From Entoloma clypeatum (Eukaryota > Basidiomycota > Agaricomycetes > Agaricales > Entolomataceae): a stretch of DNA of 64,000 nucleotides. The position numbers were made by a program, and so were the translations under genes. The notes beneath the pieces are model-generated. The model did no database searches. It saw only the letters and a program-made list of their open reading frames with translations, and was not told the origin of the DNA. Below, one piece after another: positions 9,436 to 19,577 of the stretch; position 1 is the first letter of the stretch; every line of letters starts with the position of its first letter. Location: the NCBI GenBank assembly GCA_963565915.1, contig OY751495.1:1178001-1242000 (forward strand), in the 5' to 3' direction.

Positions 9436-12400
9436 ATGTCTACCTCTCGCTCTGCTCTTGACATCATCACCCCCTTCGACGGCATCGACTACCAAAGCTG
9501 GGCCGAAAGGATGAAGTCCTACCTCCTCCATCAAGGAGTCTGGCGCCTTGTTTCTGGTGACATCACCCGCCCCGTCATCGCCGACTTCACCACCACGGTC
9601 TCCACCCCTGGTGCCACTGCTGCTGCTCCCCCTGTGTTGGTTACCACTATTGACCAGCCCGGCTTCCGCAAGGAAGAGAAAGCCTGGATTAGGGACGACG
9701 ACACAGCCCTTGGAGCGATCTGTCTGAAAGTCTCTGAGGCAATCAGGCGACACATCAAAGACAGCACATCGGCACTTAACGCGTGGAAAACGCTAAAAGA
9801 TACCCACTCCAAGGTATCCCCGGCTGTCATCTTCGGCAACTTCAAGACCGCCGCCACCTTCAAGCTGTCTGGACGCGACCCCGTGCCTGAAATCGAATGC
9901 CTGGGGTCTCTTTTCGCCCGGCTCGCCGATTCGAACTTTATCGTCCCCGATCTGATGCAGGCAATGATCCTGGCCAATGCGATTCCCGACGCCTGGTCGT
10001 CACTCTCCACCGCACTTTTCCAGGTCTATGACGCCGACAATTTCACTTACAAAGCCATCGCCGAAAGCATCATCTCGGAATACAGGCGCAAGTATTCGGT
10101 CAGGTCTACTCATGCGTTCAATGAGCAGGCCCGGAAAATTTCCGGGACAAAGCGCAAGGGGCAGGACCCCAAATGGGAAAAGCAGCAAAAGCCGAGTACC
10201 TCGCAGAACGACGCTGACGAGCAGCCTAACTCGACCGACCCTAGTACCGCTTCTGAAAAGAAGAAGGGAAAAGGACGCTGGCGCAATCAGAAGAAGAGCG
10301 CCAACAATGCGGACAACACGTCCGACCATGTGGAAGAAACGATTGAGTTTGTTGCTCCCGCCATCCACTTCCCTCCTCTTCCACCACCATCCTTCACAAC
10401 CATCACTGGGCGCGGAAAAACGATGAGTACCGCCCAGCCAGACTCTCAAAGAATGCAGTCGCTCCTTCAGCGAATGAACCCGCCTCCATCCCAGTACACC
10501 GGGCTTCCTTCGGGCAAGCCGTCTGCGTGGAAAAAGAATGACCACGTCAGGAAACTCGTGCGGAGCATTGGTGCTCGTCCCTCAGGATCTAATCTTCGAA
10601 TTCTGGATACAATTATCCCAGAAGAAGATGAAAGACCATCCAAGCAGCGTCGAGTCACTCCGCCTTTGGATGACTCCCTCAGGATGATGGACATAGACCA
10701 TCAAAGCGAGTGCATGGGGCCGGAACAATTCGAAGATGGGCTGATCGAACTTGACGGTTCGTCACATCCTTCTCTCAAACTTGACCAAATTGGAAACGCT
10801 AATAATCACGCACAGACGTTTGAATATATATTAGCTAGTACCAATGCAGATAGTATAGATCTCTTTAGTGATGATCTGTACAAAAAATATATCAAACATT
10901 TCGCGTCCTGCACACACTGCAAAGAGAGAGAACACGCTCAGTGGATCTTAGATTCCGGCGCATCATTACACTTTACCCATGAGTTCAAAGACTTCGCGTA
11001 TTACAGGCCTCTCAAGGCTAAGCGATTTGTCCAAACAGCTGCAAAGGGAAAGAAACTGGAAATTCTCGGAGTTGGGGCCGTTCCAGTACGGCATACCCTA
11101 AATGGGGAAATAAAAACCCACCTTCTCCGACCTGTATTCTATATTCCGGACATGGACACACGCCTATTGTCCCTAGGCGTCTTCCTCAATCACGGTTACA
11201 AAGTAGACGGAATGCGTGGAGAAATCAACATCTCCAAAGGACAGAACAAAATACAGTTCTCGCCTCACATTCTCGGACAAACCATTTATTGGTTAGACAC
11301 TGAAATACGCTATGACCAAATCCACGTGATCTCTAGCGAAATCACTGTTGAAACCTGGCATAAACGTCTTGGCCACCCAAATGACCAGGCGCTCAATAAA
11401 ATTCCCACTAGTACCAAAGGAGTACCCAAAACATTAGTACGTGAGAAATCACAGGAAAGCTGCACAGGGTGTCTCAAAGGGAAAATGCCAAATCAGTCAT
11501 ACCCCAATTCAATGACGAGGGCTGTCAAACCCTTCGATCTGATTCATTCAGACCTGAAACAGATATCCACGGCATCGTACCACAAGTACAAATACTTCCT
11601 CACGTTTTTGGACAATTTTTCATCTCATGTCTGGGTCGTCTTGCTTAGGAAAAAGTCTGGTGCCATTACGGCACTAAGACAGTTTCTTGCGATGATCCAG
11701 AACCAATTTGCCGCTACTCCTAAGAAGTGGCGAGTTGATGGAGGTGGAGAATTTGATGAATACAAAGATGTACTTGCTGATCATGGAATTCTGATCGACG
11801 TCACGCTCCCATATCAGCACCAGCAGAATGGTAGAGCAGAAAGGATCAATCGAACACTATGGGAAAAATCTCAGGCATTGCGCTTCAATGCATGCTTACC
11901 GCCCATGTGGTGGGAATTCTGTTTGGAACACACAGCATTTCTCTACAACAGAACCCCCATGCAGCGTCTTGAATGGAAAACCCCTTACTTCAGGGTGACC
12001 AATGAGATCCCCGACATGTCCAGCGTCAGAGTATTTGGATGTCAGGCATATGTATATATCCCAAAGGAGAAACATAGGAACTCCCTGGAATCAAGATCCT
12101 GATTGATGATTTATCTCGGATCGAAACCAGGGGTCAAAGGATACCGCTTCATGGATCCTGAGACCAACACGATTTTCATGGGCGGGAAAGCTATCTTTGA
12201 TGAAAGCAAGTACCCTAGATGCCACATCGACCCGTTCCCAGAAAACCACCCAGAAATGGAAGACCCAGAGCCGGCTGATGAGTTTGAGGATCTCATTCCC
12301 GGCAGCAATGATGACGATAGTCACAACGAAACACCTCATGACCCAGTTCCCATTGAACAGGATCAACCTGAATCAGACAACGAACTGCCTGCCAGTGAGC

Positions 12401-14163
12401 CTGATGATGAACCACGAGTACCCACTCCGGAACCCGAGCAAGTACCAGATCGACCGATCAGGGAACGACGAGTTCGGAAGATGCCAGGAAGCATCTATGG
12501 GGAAGACACTCCAGCGTCTGATCTTGAAAAATTAGATCGGAGACGGAGATTGGGTGGTCAAACGGCATGGATGAATGACCTCCTGATGGAGGCAATATCA
12601 GTCCAAGTTGGCATCGTTGAAATGTCCCACAAAGACATATACCCTCTTCCAAATAAAGAAGACTGGTATGTGGCGGAACGTAAAGAGCTAGACATGCTCA
12701 AACGCCGCGGGGTGATCACGGAGCTAGTACCCCTGCCTGCAGGGAGGAAAGCTCTAAGGAACAAATGGGTTTACAACGAAAAGTCCGACAGGCATCTGAA
12801 AGCACGCCTTGTCGCAAAAGGCTTTTCACAGGTAGAAGGGATCGACTTCGATCAGATCTTCTCACCAGTCGTAAGATATGAAACCGTCCGACTAATACTG
12901 GCATTGACAGCCCTTGAAGGGTGGTTCATGACACTTTTGGACGTCTCATCAGCCTTCCTCTATGGAACGCTCCGTGAAGTCATTTACATGTGACAGCCTG
13001 AGGGCTACATAGTAAAAGGGAAAGAACACCTCGTGTACCAACTATTCAAAGCTCTATATGGACTTAAGCAGGCCGCATTAGCCTGGTGGAGGGAACTTGA
13101 TTCCTCCATGAAAAAGCTCGGCTTTGTCCGGCTTCACTCCGATGTGGGAGTGTTCATTCACAAAAGTACCAACGGGGAAATTGTAATCGCTGTCATCTAT
13201 GTCGACGACTCTGCTTTTCTCGGCACAAACCAGGAATATACGCTAGAGAAAAAGAAGGCCTTCATGACCACATGGGAATGTAGGGACCTAGGGCACCTTG
13301 TGCCTGATGGGGAACCGAAAGAATTTCTCTCTATCCAAATAAGGCAACGCGGGAAACGTATCTTCATCAATCAAGTACCTTACCTTGAGAAAATACTCAA
13401 ACAAATGGGGATGAGCGAATCTAACGCCACCCATACCCCACTTCCTACGGGCTACAAACCCATGATGTCCGAAGATGAACCCAATGCAGAACTTCGATCA
13501 AAGTACCAATCCGTCATCGGATCACTTCTATATCTGATGATTGGAACAAGGCCAGACATCTGTTTTGCTGTGATTAAAATGTCGCAGTTTTCCGCAAACC
13601 CTACCAAACGCCATTTAGAAGTGGCTAGGGATATTTGCAGGTATCTGAAGGCGACAAAAAATTACGCAATCATGTATGATGGCGACTCAGGGAAAGGAAT
13701 CTATGCATTCACAGACTCTGACTGGGCATCAGATGAAAACACGAGGAGGTCTACCACTGGCTTCTTCATATCACTGGCGTCTGGAGCAGTGACATGGGTA
13801 TCATCGGCGCAAAAGACCATCGCCCTCTCTTCCACAGAAGCAGAGTATATGGCGTTATCAGACTGCAGTCGCGCAGCAACATGGCTGAGAAGCATGCTTG
13901 CCGAACTTGGAATGCAGATCGGATCAGTACCGATCTACGGAGATAACAACGGCTCCGTCTTTATCGCATCCAACCCTGTAACTGAGAAGCGATCGAAGCA
14001 CATTGACGTGCGATTCCACTTTGTCAGAGAAAAAGTCTCCGAAGGGATAATTACGGTCGAATTCATTGAAGGAGTGAACAACCCTGCAGACCTTTTAACT
14101 AAGAATCTGGGAAAAATCCTCTTTTCCAAGTTTATCCCGTACTTCGGATTGATAAAAAACTAG
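9436..14163 (+). pseudogene. Copia gag-pol polyprotein (two in-frame TGA)
   Basis: A single frame of 1,576 codons from ATG 9436 (MSTSRSALD, context ACAATGT). The frame is open back to 9379 but without ATG. Order is typical of copia: gag (residues ~1-330, no clear zinc knuckle), protease WILDSGAS (Asp ~506), gag-pre-integrase HKRLGHPN with CTGCLKGK, integrase triad Asp706, Asp768, Glu802, RT with LLDVSSAFLYG and YVDD (~1255-1258), RNase H (TDSDWASDENTRRSTTG; SSTEAEYMALS; KHIDVRFHF). TGA at 12100-12102 and 12991-12993 lie in the same frame, the second inside a conserved YM-QPEGY motif where Arg or Glu is usual. All catalytic residues are kept, so only two point changes separate it from an open frame. 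No gag/pol frameshift is present. Confidence 0.93.
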
Positions 14164-14231
14164 GCGAAACAGAGTACCTATATATATATGTGGGAAAAAG
14201 TAAGATGTATTTAGAAGTATGTACTAAATAT

Positions 14232-14238
14232 GGGGGGG
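14232..14238 (+). promoter_or_regulatory. Copia polypurine tract
   Basis: A run of seven G ends exactly one base before the 3' LTR, the place where plus-strand priming of retrotransposon cDNA occurs. The 14164-14231 stretch contains a TATATATATG run and nothing else recognised. Confidence 0.75.
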
Positions 14239-14548
14239 TGTTGAAACTTTTCCCATCACGTAGATTAGATTAGATTAGATTACATCACGTGACCTTTACA
14301 TATCTTCATTACATACTTGTTTGGTTGGTACAAACAGTAGTACGGTATATAAGACCAGGAAACTGTCAATATCAACAAGTTGTCTCTTGACTCTTAACCA
14401 GCTCCATCGCTCTCACCAGCCTCAACCGCTCTCACTAGCCTTACCCCCTCCAAACCATGTAAGTGACCATAGCGGTATCGTAGAGTACTTCCACTGTAGC
14501 TATGTTGCTCAGTACACCTGTGGCTAGTGCCCAGGTGGAACTTCAACA
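14239..14548 (+). repeat. Copia 3' LTR
   Basis: TGTTGAAAC to TTCAACA, 310 bp, followed by the target duplicate ATTAC. It is a near copy of 8769-9073. Confidence 0.95.
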
Positions 14549-15801
14549 ATTACTGGTGGCCACACATGTCTCAATTGATAGATCAATATTGCAAGACATG
14601 CGACCCATGCCTCTGCACCAAGGTCCGACGCACTCCGCCCTCCAGAGAGCTCAATCCACTACTGGTCCCCACAGAGTGATGGCAAGTAACCAGTGTTGAC
14701 TTCATTACTGAACTACCAGAAGCCTGTGGCTACGACACTATCATGGTGGTAGTGGACTCAGTAGGGAAGTGGGGACACTTCATCCCGATGCCCTCCGACA
14801 TCTCTGCACTCAGAACTGCATGCTCCTATGTTCAAAATGTCTGGAAACTCCACGGACTACCAGATGCCATTGTCTCCAACCGCGGACCACAGTTTGTCAC
14901 CAAGTTCACACGCGAACTATACAGGCTGCTTGGCATTAAGGTTGCTGCCTCAACAGCCTACCATCTGCAGTCGGACGGACAGACGGAGCGGGTCAATCAA
15001 GGATTGGAACAATACCTTTGCCTATTCATCAATGAACATCAAGACAATTGAGATGAATGGCTTCCGATGGCTGAATTTGCATACAACAACCATGTCCATG
15101 CATCAACATGTCAAACTCCATTCTACATTGACACCGGCCACCATCCACACATGGGATTCGAACCTCGTGAGAAGCGGACGGAGATCGAGCCGGTAGCGGA
15201 TTTCAGCGAGCAGATAAAGTCTGCTCTGGAGGAGGCTTGCGCAGCACTGACAAAGGCAAAAGACGACATGGTGCGATACTACAACCAGCATTGGAGCACC
15301 ACTCCGACATTCTGCCCGGGGGACAAGGTCTTTTTAGACTCATCAGACCTCAAAACCACCCAACCCACAAAAAAACTTGCACATTGGTACATAGGCCCTT
15401 TCCCAGTGGTCCAACCTGTTGGAACACATGCCTACAAACTTCGCCTTCCCCCTTCCATGTCCCGCATTCACCCAGTATTCCATGTTGTCAAACTTTCACT
15501 AGTTCCCAACAACCCTTTCTGACGCCAAGTCCACTCTCCTCCGCCTCCGACGGTAGTCAGAGAAGAATTGGAGTACAATGTTGAAAACCTCTTGGACAGC
15601 CAACTGCATCGAGACAAGCTTCAATTCTTGGTCAAATGGAAGGGATATGGCTACAAAAAGAATTCCTGGGAAGCAGAAGACAATGTCCACACTCTGCGCC
15701 TAGTCCGCAACTTCTACCAACATCATTCGGGACCTCCGCATCAGATCTCTGCTGCGATATTTGACTCGTTTCGCCTGACACATCGAGATGCCATGCCTTG
15801 A
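14549..15801 (+). pseudogene. Element B' integrase and chromodomain, second segment
   Basis: Resumes B' after the copia insertion (NYWWPHMSQLIDQYC...). One frame throughout with TGA at about 14682, 15049-15051 and 15520-15522, the first at a probable Arg codon (PTE-stop-WQVTSVDFI) and the second at a Trp codon (DN-stop-DEWLP). Integrase core: VTSVDFITELPE with Asp, IVSNRGPQFVTKF where Asn replaces the second catalytic Asp, DGQTERVNQGLE with Glu. C-terminal chromodomain: QFLVKWKGYGYKKNSWEAE. TGA at 15799-15801 ends it. The D-to-N change again is G to A. Confidence 0.88.
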
Positions 15802-15811
15802 AGGGGGTGAT

Positions 15812-16240
15812 GTAAGGGCAACCACTTTCACTTTTCCTTTCTTTTCTATTCCACCATCTCCGATCGGATCCGCTGCCTCCGACATCTTATCCACCTCTCT
15901 GCATCCGATGACTCCACGCCCATCCGCTACTCCGCTCATCATTCATACATCTCGTTTTATCTCTTATTTCATATCTCATTTTACTATTTATCTAACTAGC
16001 TTGCAGGGAAATCCTTAGAACTTTCTCTTTGGATCTCCCTTGTAAGGTATGTGTTGTATTACTTATCAGACTGCTCAATCTAAACTTTGGATCTCCCTTG
16101 CAAGTATCTGAGTTTGAGTCTTGGATCGTAATGTTTCACATCTGTCAAACATTTTCATTCTTCGCCCCCAAAGTCCCCTCTACAGATTATTACTTCGCAA
16201 ACCCTTTATCAATATCATTTGCAAAGACTAAATTTTGAAT
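15812..16240 (+). repeat. Element B' 3' LTR (3' end not resolved)
   Basis: A polypurine tract GAAGGGGG (15801-15808) is followed by TGTAAGGGCAACC at 15812, the expected LTR start. No second copy is in the window, so the end is unknown; the given end is only an estimate. Two near-identical words GGATCTCCCTTG(T/C)AAG occur at about 16030 and 16091. Confidence 0.5.
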
Positions 16241-16256
16241 CTGGTGCTGTGTGATG

Positions 16257-16277
16257 GAAGGCTGTGTCACAGCCTTC
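16257..16277. repeat. Perfect 21-nt hairpin
   Basis: GAAGGCTGTG, one base, then CACAGCCTTC: ten paired bases with a single-base centre, flanked by unique sequence. Possible transposon end or cruciform; no partner recognised. Confidence 0.6.
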
Positions 16278-16424
16278 ATTGGGTCACATGAGATGGTTAC
16301 CAAGCAAAAAACAAATTGTGTTGGTGTGCAAAGATACATGCAAAGCACTGTAGTAATGATCTGATGTGATTGCAAGGGTCTCAGGCTGGATCTTGATGAG
16401 TTTATCACCTAGTGTTCCCACATA

Positions 16425-16444
16425 CCCAGCCTAATTAGGCTGGG
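16425..16444. repeat. Perfect 20-bp palindrome
   Basis: CCCAGCCTAATTAGGCTGGG is its own reverse complement. A shorter relative, GCCTGATTAGGC, follows about 25 bases later. From here to about 16756 there is no recognisable gene. Confidence 0.7.
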
Positions 16445-16756
16445 ACAACACCGTGTGTGGCCCTGCCTGATTAGGCTCTTTCCTGTTAAATCCCAACACC
16501 AGCAATATCCCCATCGCCAAACCCACCAGGACTTCAAGAAGATAGTCCACCCAACTGATTTTGGAAGGGCATCACCTCGGCCGCCGTCTCCACACCATTC
16601 CCACAGCTGCTGACTGCCATCAACAGCAACCAAACTTGTCTCTCGCACCTGCCTCCTGCCCTCCTGCCTTCTCAGGGCTCTGCACTGCCTTCATCAACAA
16701 TCAACACTGTTTGCACTGCCATCAATGACCATCAAATTCTGCCTCTCCCCTCGGCA

Positions 16757-16960
16757 ACTAGTGATTGAAAGTTTGGTTTGGTCTCGTTTTTGACCCCCAA
16801 AAAGGAAGGACCAAGGACCGCACCAGTCTCAATTTTACATAGTCACCTTGGAAAACCGGACCAGACCAGTGAGAGACTGGTCTGACCAGTCCATGTATTC
16901 AGGTCTGATGAGACTGGACTGGTTTAAACCGGTCCAGACTTGTAATATGTACTGTACTAG
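16757..16960. repeat. CCAGTC-word cluster (possible MITE relic)
   Basis: Repeated words ACCAGTC, GACTGGT and GGTTTAAACCGGTCC occur in both orientations, like subterminal repeats of hAT-type elements. A related cluster lies at 45510-46003. Both start near TAGTG, but no target duplication could be found, so the assignment is tentative. Confidence 0.4.
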
Positions 16961-17017
16961 GCTATGAGTGTGCTACTGGATGCGCATGCGCATATCGGCT
17001 GAGTCTCGCCGTCTGAT

Positions 17018-17430
17018 GCCATTGGGCATGAGTGGACACGACACGTTGGGCGTTGTTGGGCGCAAGTGGACGCCGTTGGGCGTGAGTGAGACGAGTGGGG
17101 GGCTGTTGGGCTCGAAGGCAGGGTGTTAGGGATGAGTCGAGGCCATTGGGCTTGAATGGAGGGTGTTGGGCACTAGAGGGGGCCGTTGGGCGGCAGAGGG
17201 GGCCATTGGGCACGAGTGAAGGCTGTTGGGCTCGAAGGGACAGCATTGGGCGGGAGTGGACAGCGTTGGGCGTTAGAGGTCGCCATTGGGCATGAGAGCG
17301 GGCCGTTGGGCACTAGAGGGGCCATTGGGCATGAGTGTGGGCCGTTGGGCATGAGTGTGGGCCGTTGGGCATGAGTGGTGGCCGTTGGGCATGAGTGGTG
17401 GCCGTTGGGCAGAGGTGGTGGCCAGATGGA
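17018..17430. repeat. 20-bp minisatellite array 1
   Basis: About twenty copies of a roughly 20-bp unit close to GGCCGTTGGGCATGAGTGGT. The unit is best kept at 17300-17420 and decays to the left. Long open frames on both strands (for example 17173-17463) are artefacts of the repeat. The same unit forms arrays 2 and 3. Confidence 0.9.
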
Positions 17431-18332
17431 GTGGGGTGGGGAAAAGGAAAACTGTGGGAACATTTTGCTGGCAATCGACTTATGGTTTGAGTTTCGGCGA
17501 TTGCCAAAAATGCTCGGCAGTCAATGCTGAGCGATGCACATCATTGAAACTTGTACTCTCAATGCCCAAACCATGGCACCACCAGTCCCAAAAATTATTC
17601 ATAACTTATGTAGAGATACTTGAAACCAATAGTAAGTATATATACAGTTACATACATTAGCTATGTCTGGTAGAGAGTCTATGTAGCAGAATGATGTATC
17701 AAAACACCCTGTAAATCGTGATAAACAGTGCAGCATGAGTTCCCTTAAACACAAAAAGCAACATTTCTTACTTTCTCCTTTCCACAACCACATTAGATTA
17801 CATGTAATATATATATATTATTTAACCATTGCATGTGAACCTATTGAGACCATTCAAATACAATTCAAGGACTTCATAAGGTGAATATGAGCAGAATAGG
17901 TCAAAAATTTGACCAAAAATTCTCATTTCAGATTTGGATTCTCCACATTCAGGGGATCTTATAGCACATTTGTTTTTCAAATTTGGTTGATTCATTATGG
18001 AGATATAACACTTTTACTGAAATCTGCACATTTCATTATTTCTATCTTATCTAGACTTCTAAAAATTATACAAAGTGTGTCAGAAGGTGAATACATATCC
18101 CATAAGTAGTTCTATCACTTCAAACTATTATTAGGCCATGAGGAAGGCACCGCACGCACCTGTGCGATGCATTTTGTGCATTATTTACTATTATTTGTTG
18201 TAGAGCACGGCACCTCTATAACTTAAAATCCGTGGCGAAATTTCAGAAAAACAATACATATTGAGTGAGATATAATCCCCTCCTACATAATTGATATAGT
18301 AGAAACCCTTACTTGTTTCTGTGTAGACATAA
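17431..18332. other. AT-rich interval without recognised gene
   Basis: No open frame with a recognisable motif. It contains a TATATATATATA run near 17808 and AT-rich stretches; it looks like decayed non-coding or unidentified repeat sequence. Confidence 0.5.
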
Positions 18333-18611
18333 AAGTAAGTGCTGTGCAGGAGCTAAATAAGCCATTGGTTAGATAGATGTTTCAAGGGGCTGTGGCATAA
18401 GAGTCAGAGATAAGGCCGCGAGGCCGTGAGTCAGAGATAACGAGTGAAAATGTATCAAAAGGGGAATAGTCCAAGTCAGTGTGAGTCATAGCGCTGATTG
18501 AGGGGACACATGTCCCAGGGTCGTCGGAGTTAAGTGAAACGGGGTGTGATGGGGATCAAGGGTTGAAGGGTCGTGTGAAGGTGCGTAGGAAGAGGGTGAA
18601 AAAGTGTAACA
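18333..18611 (-). repeat. Element F 3' LTR, truncated
   Basis: Matches 24745-25027 with a few differences (CTGTGCAGG against CTGCGCAGG). In element orientation it starts TGTTACAC at 18611 and is cut in the U3/R region at 18333, losing about 275 bp of R-U5. It is preceded (minus strand) by the polypurine tract AGAAGGGGGG at about 18625-18616. Confidence 0.9.
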
Positions 18612-18652
18612 TTACCCCCCTTCTATGCTTGAAGTCACCGGCTTCAATGTTT

Positions 18653-19552
18653 TCAAGTTGCCATGTTGTGAATGGCATCATCGTCAAACTCGTACTGGTC
18701 ATCTTCCAGCGCTGCATGACCCGGGCCCAAGCACTCGTAATCGTAGTGTCCGGGTGCTTTCTTCCAACACTTCTGACATACATAGTATCCGCATTGACAC
18801 TCAATGTGTCCATCTGCCCTAGCACAAAGCCCGCATTTGCGCCCTTTGTCAATATGTGGCCATCCAGCAGGACGGCGCCAAGGTCCGCTCGGGGAGTGAG
18901 CGCGTCCATGCGTGTCAATCTCATAGTCAAGGTAATCGGGTTCGTTGGTGAGATCGATGGGAGTCTGGGATGATGATCCATGCCCTAATGGAATAGACAT
19001 GATGGTGCGTGTGGTTTTTCTTCTGGAGCGTTTAACAACTCCATAGGATTTCTTCTTTCCCTTGACGTCGGTCTTGACGTTGGAAAGGCTTCGGTCGCTG
19101 GTCAAGGGCAACGTGGATTCGGGAGGGGACGGAGTGATTTGGGTGTCTGGGTTTCTGATAATAAGGGGAATTGGGTCGGGGATGGGGGTCGGTTCAGGGG
19201 TAGTGGCAAGATCAGGGAGGGGAGTGGTCAAAGTAGGGTTCTCTATGGGTGGGTCGAGGAGTGCGACATCGGGAGTGTTTGTGCGGTTATGGAACAGCCT
19301 CGCAAACTGTTGGTAGACACCTCGGTCCAAGAGCGTGTCAATGTGTCCTTCAATGAGTCGGGCGATATTGGCGGTGGTGTCGTAGTGGAACTGGCGGAGG
19401 GTGATTAGCCCGAACAATGTGTTGACCAAGAATTGGTCAGTCTCATCGTCAATGTGCCGCAGCACTCTGTCATTGTGTTCGGGTTCGGTCAGGAGCCTAA
19501 AGAGGCGGTGTCGGTGAAGTTCCTTGGTGGCGGTATCGAAAACGGTGGTCAT
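18653..19552 (-). CDS. Element F 3' accessory ORF, Cys/His-rich protein, 299 aa
   Basis: An intact frame with an ATG start at 19552, 25 bases after the pol stop and just before the polypurine tract and 3' LTR, the position of env in retroviruses. No signal peptide or membrane segment is visible, so it is not an envelope protein. Residues 1-100 are helical (DETDQFLVNTLFGLITLRQF); 100-160 are Pro/Thr-rich; about 165-185 are strongly basic (KGKKKSYGVVKRSRRK), a likely nuclear localisation or nucleic-acid-binding patch. The C-terminus has a dense cluster C-X2-C-X5-H-X2-C-X-C-X4-C-X2-C-X6-H-X4-C-X4-H, enough for two zinc ions, then an acidic tail. It is open while pol is decayed. I do not recognise the family. 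Confidence 0.75.
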   Translation of the reverse strand: MTTVFDTATKELHRHRLFRLLTEPEHNDRVLRHIDDETDQFLVNTLFGLITLRQFHYDTTANIARLIEGHIDTLLDRGVYQQFARLFHNRTNTPDVALLDPPIENPTLTTPLPDLATTPEPTPIPDPIPLIIRNPDTQITPSPPESTLPLTSDRSLSNVKTDVKGKKKSYGVVKRSRRKTTRTIMSIPLGHGSSSQTPIDLTNEPDYLDYEIDTHGRAHSPSGPWRRPAGWPHIDKGRKCGLCARADGHIECQCGYYVCQKCWKKAPGHYDYECLGPGHAALEDDQYEFDDDAIHNMAT

Positions 19553-19577
19553 GATGAGAGGATGTGGGTGGTTGGGT

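Larger units (their letters stand above)
8769..14548 (+). mobile_element. Ty1/copia element, full length, nearly intact
   Basis: 5.8-kb element with LTRs of 305 and 310 bp, TG...CA ends (TGTTGAA/TTCAACA), a perfect 5-bp target duplication ATTAC (8764-8768 and 14549-14553), a primer-binding site, one gag-pol frame and a G-tract before the 3' LTR. The LTRs differ by about three point differences and one 5-bp indel, so insertion is recent. It splits element B'. Only two in-frame TGA codons disable it. Confidence 0.96.

Noticed and set aside
10000..10545. 181-codon frame antisense to copia gag
   Set aside because: Shadow of the sense frame; no independent motif.
17018..17430. CRISPR-like array
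   Set aside because: Units are contiguous without spacers, and the genome is eukaryotic; it is a minisatellite.
18653..19552. Envelope gene in element F
   Set aside because: No signal peptide, no transmembrane helix, no furin-type site; the Cys/His cluster and basic patch suggest a nuclear or nucleic-acid-binding protein.
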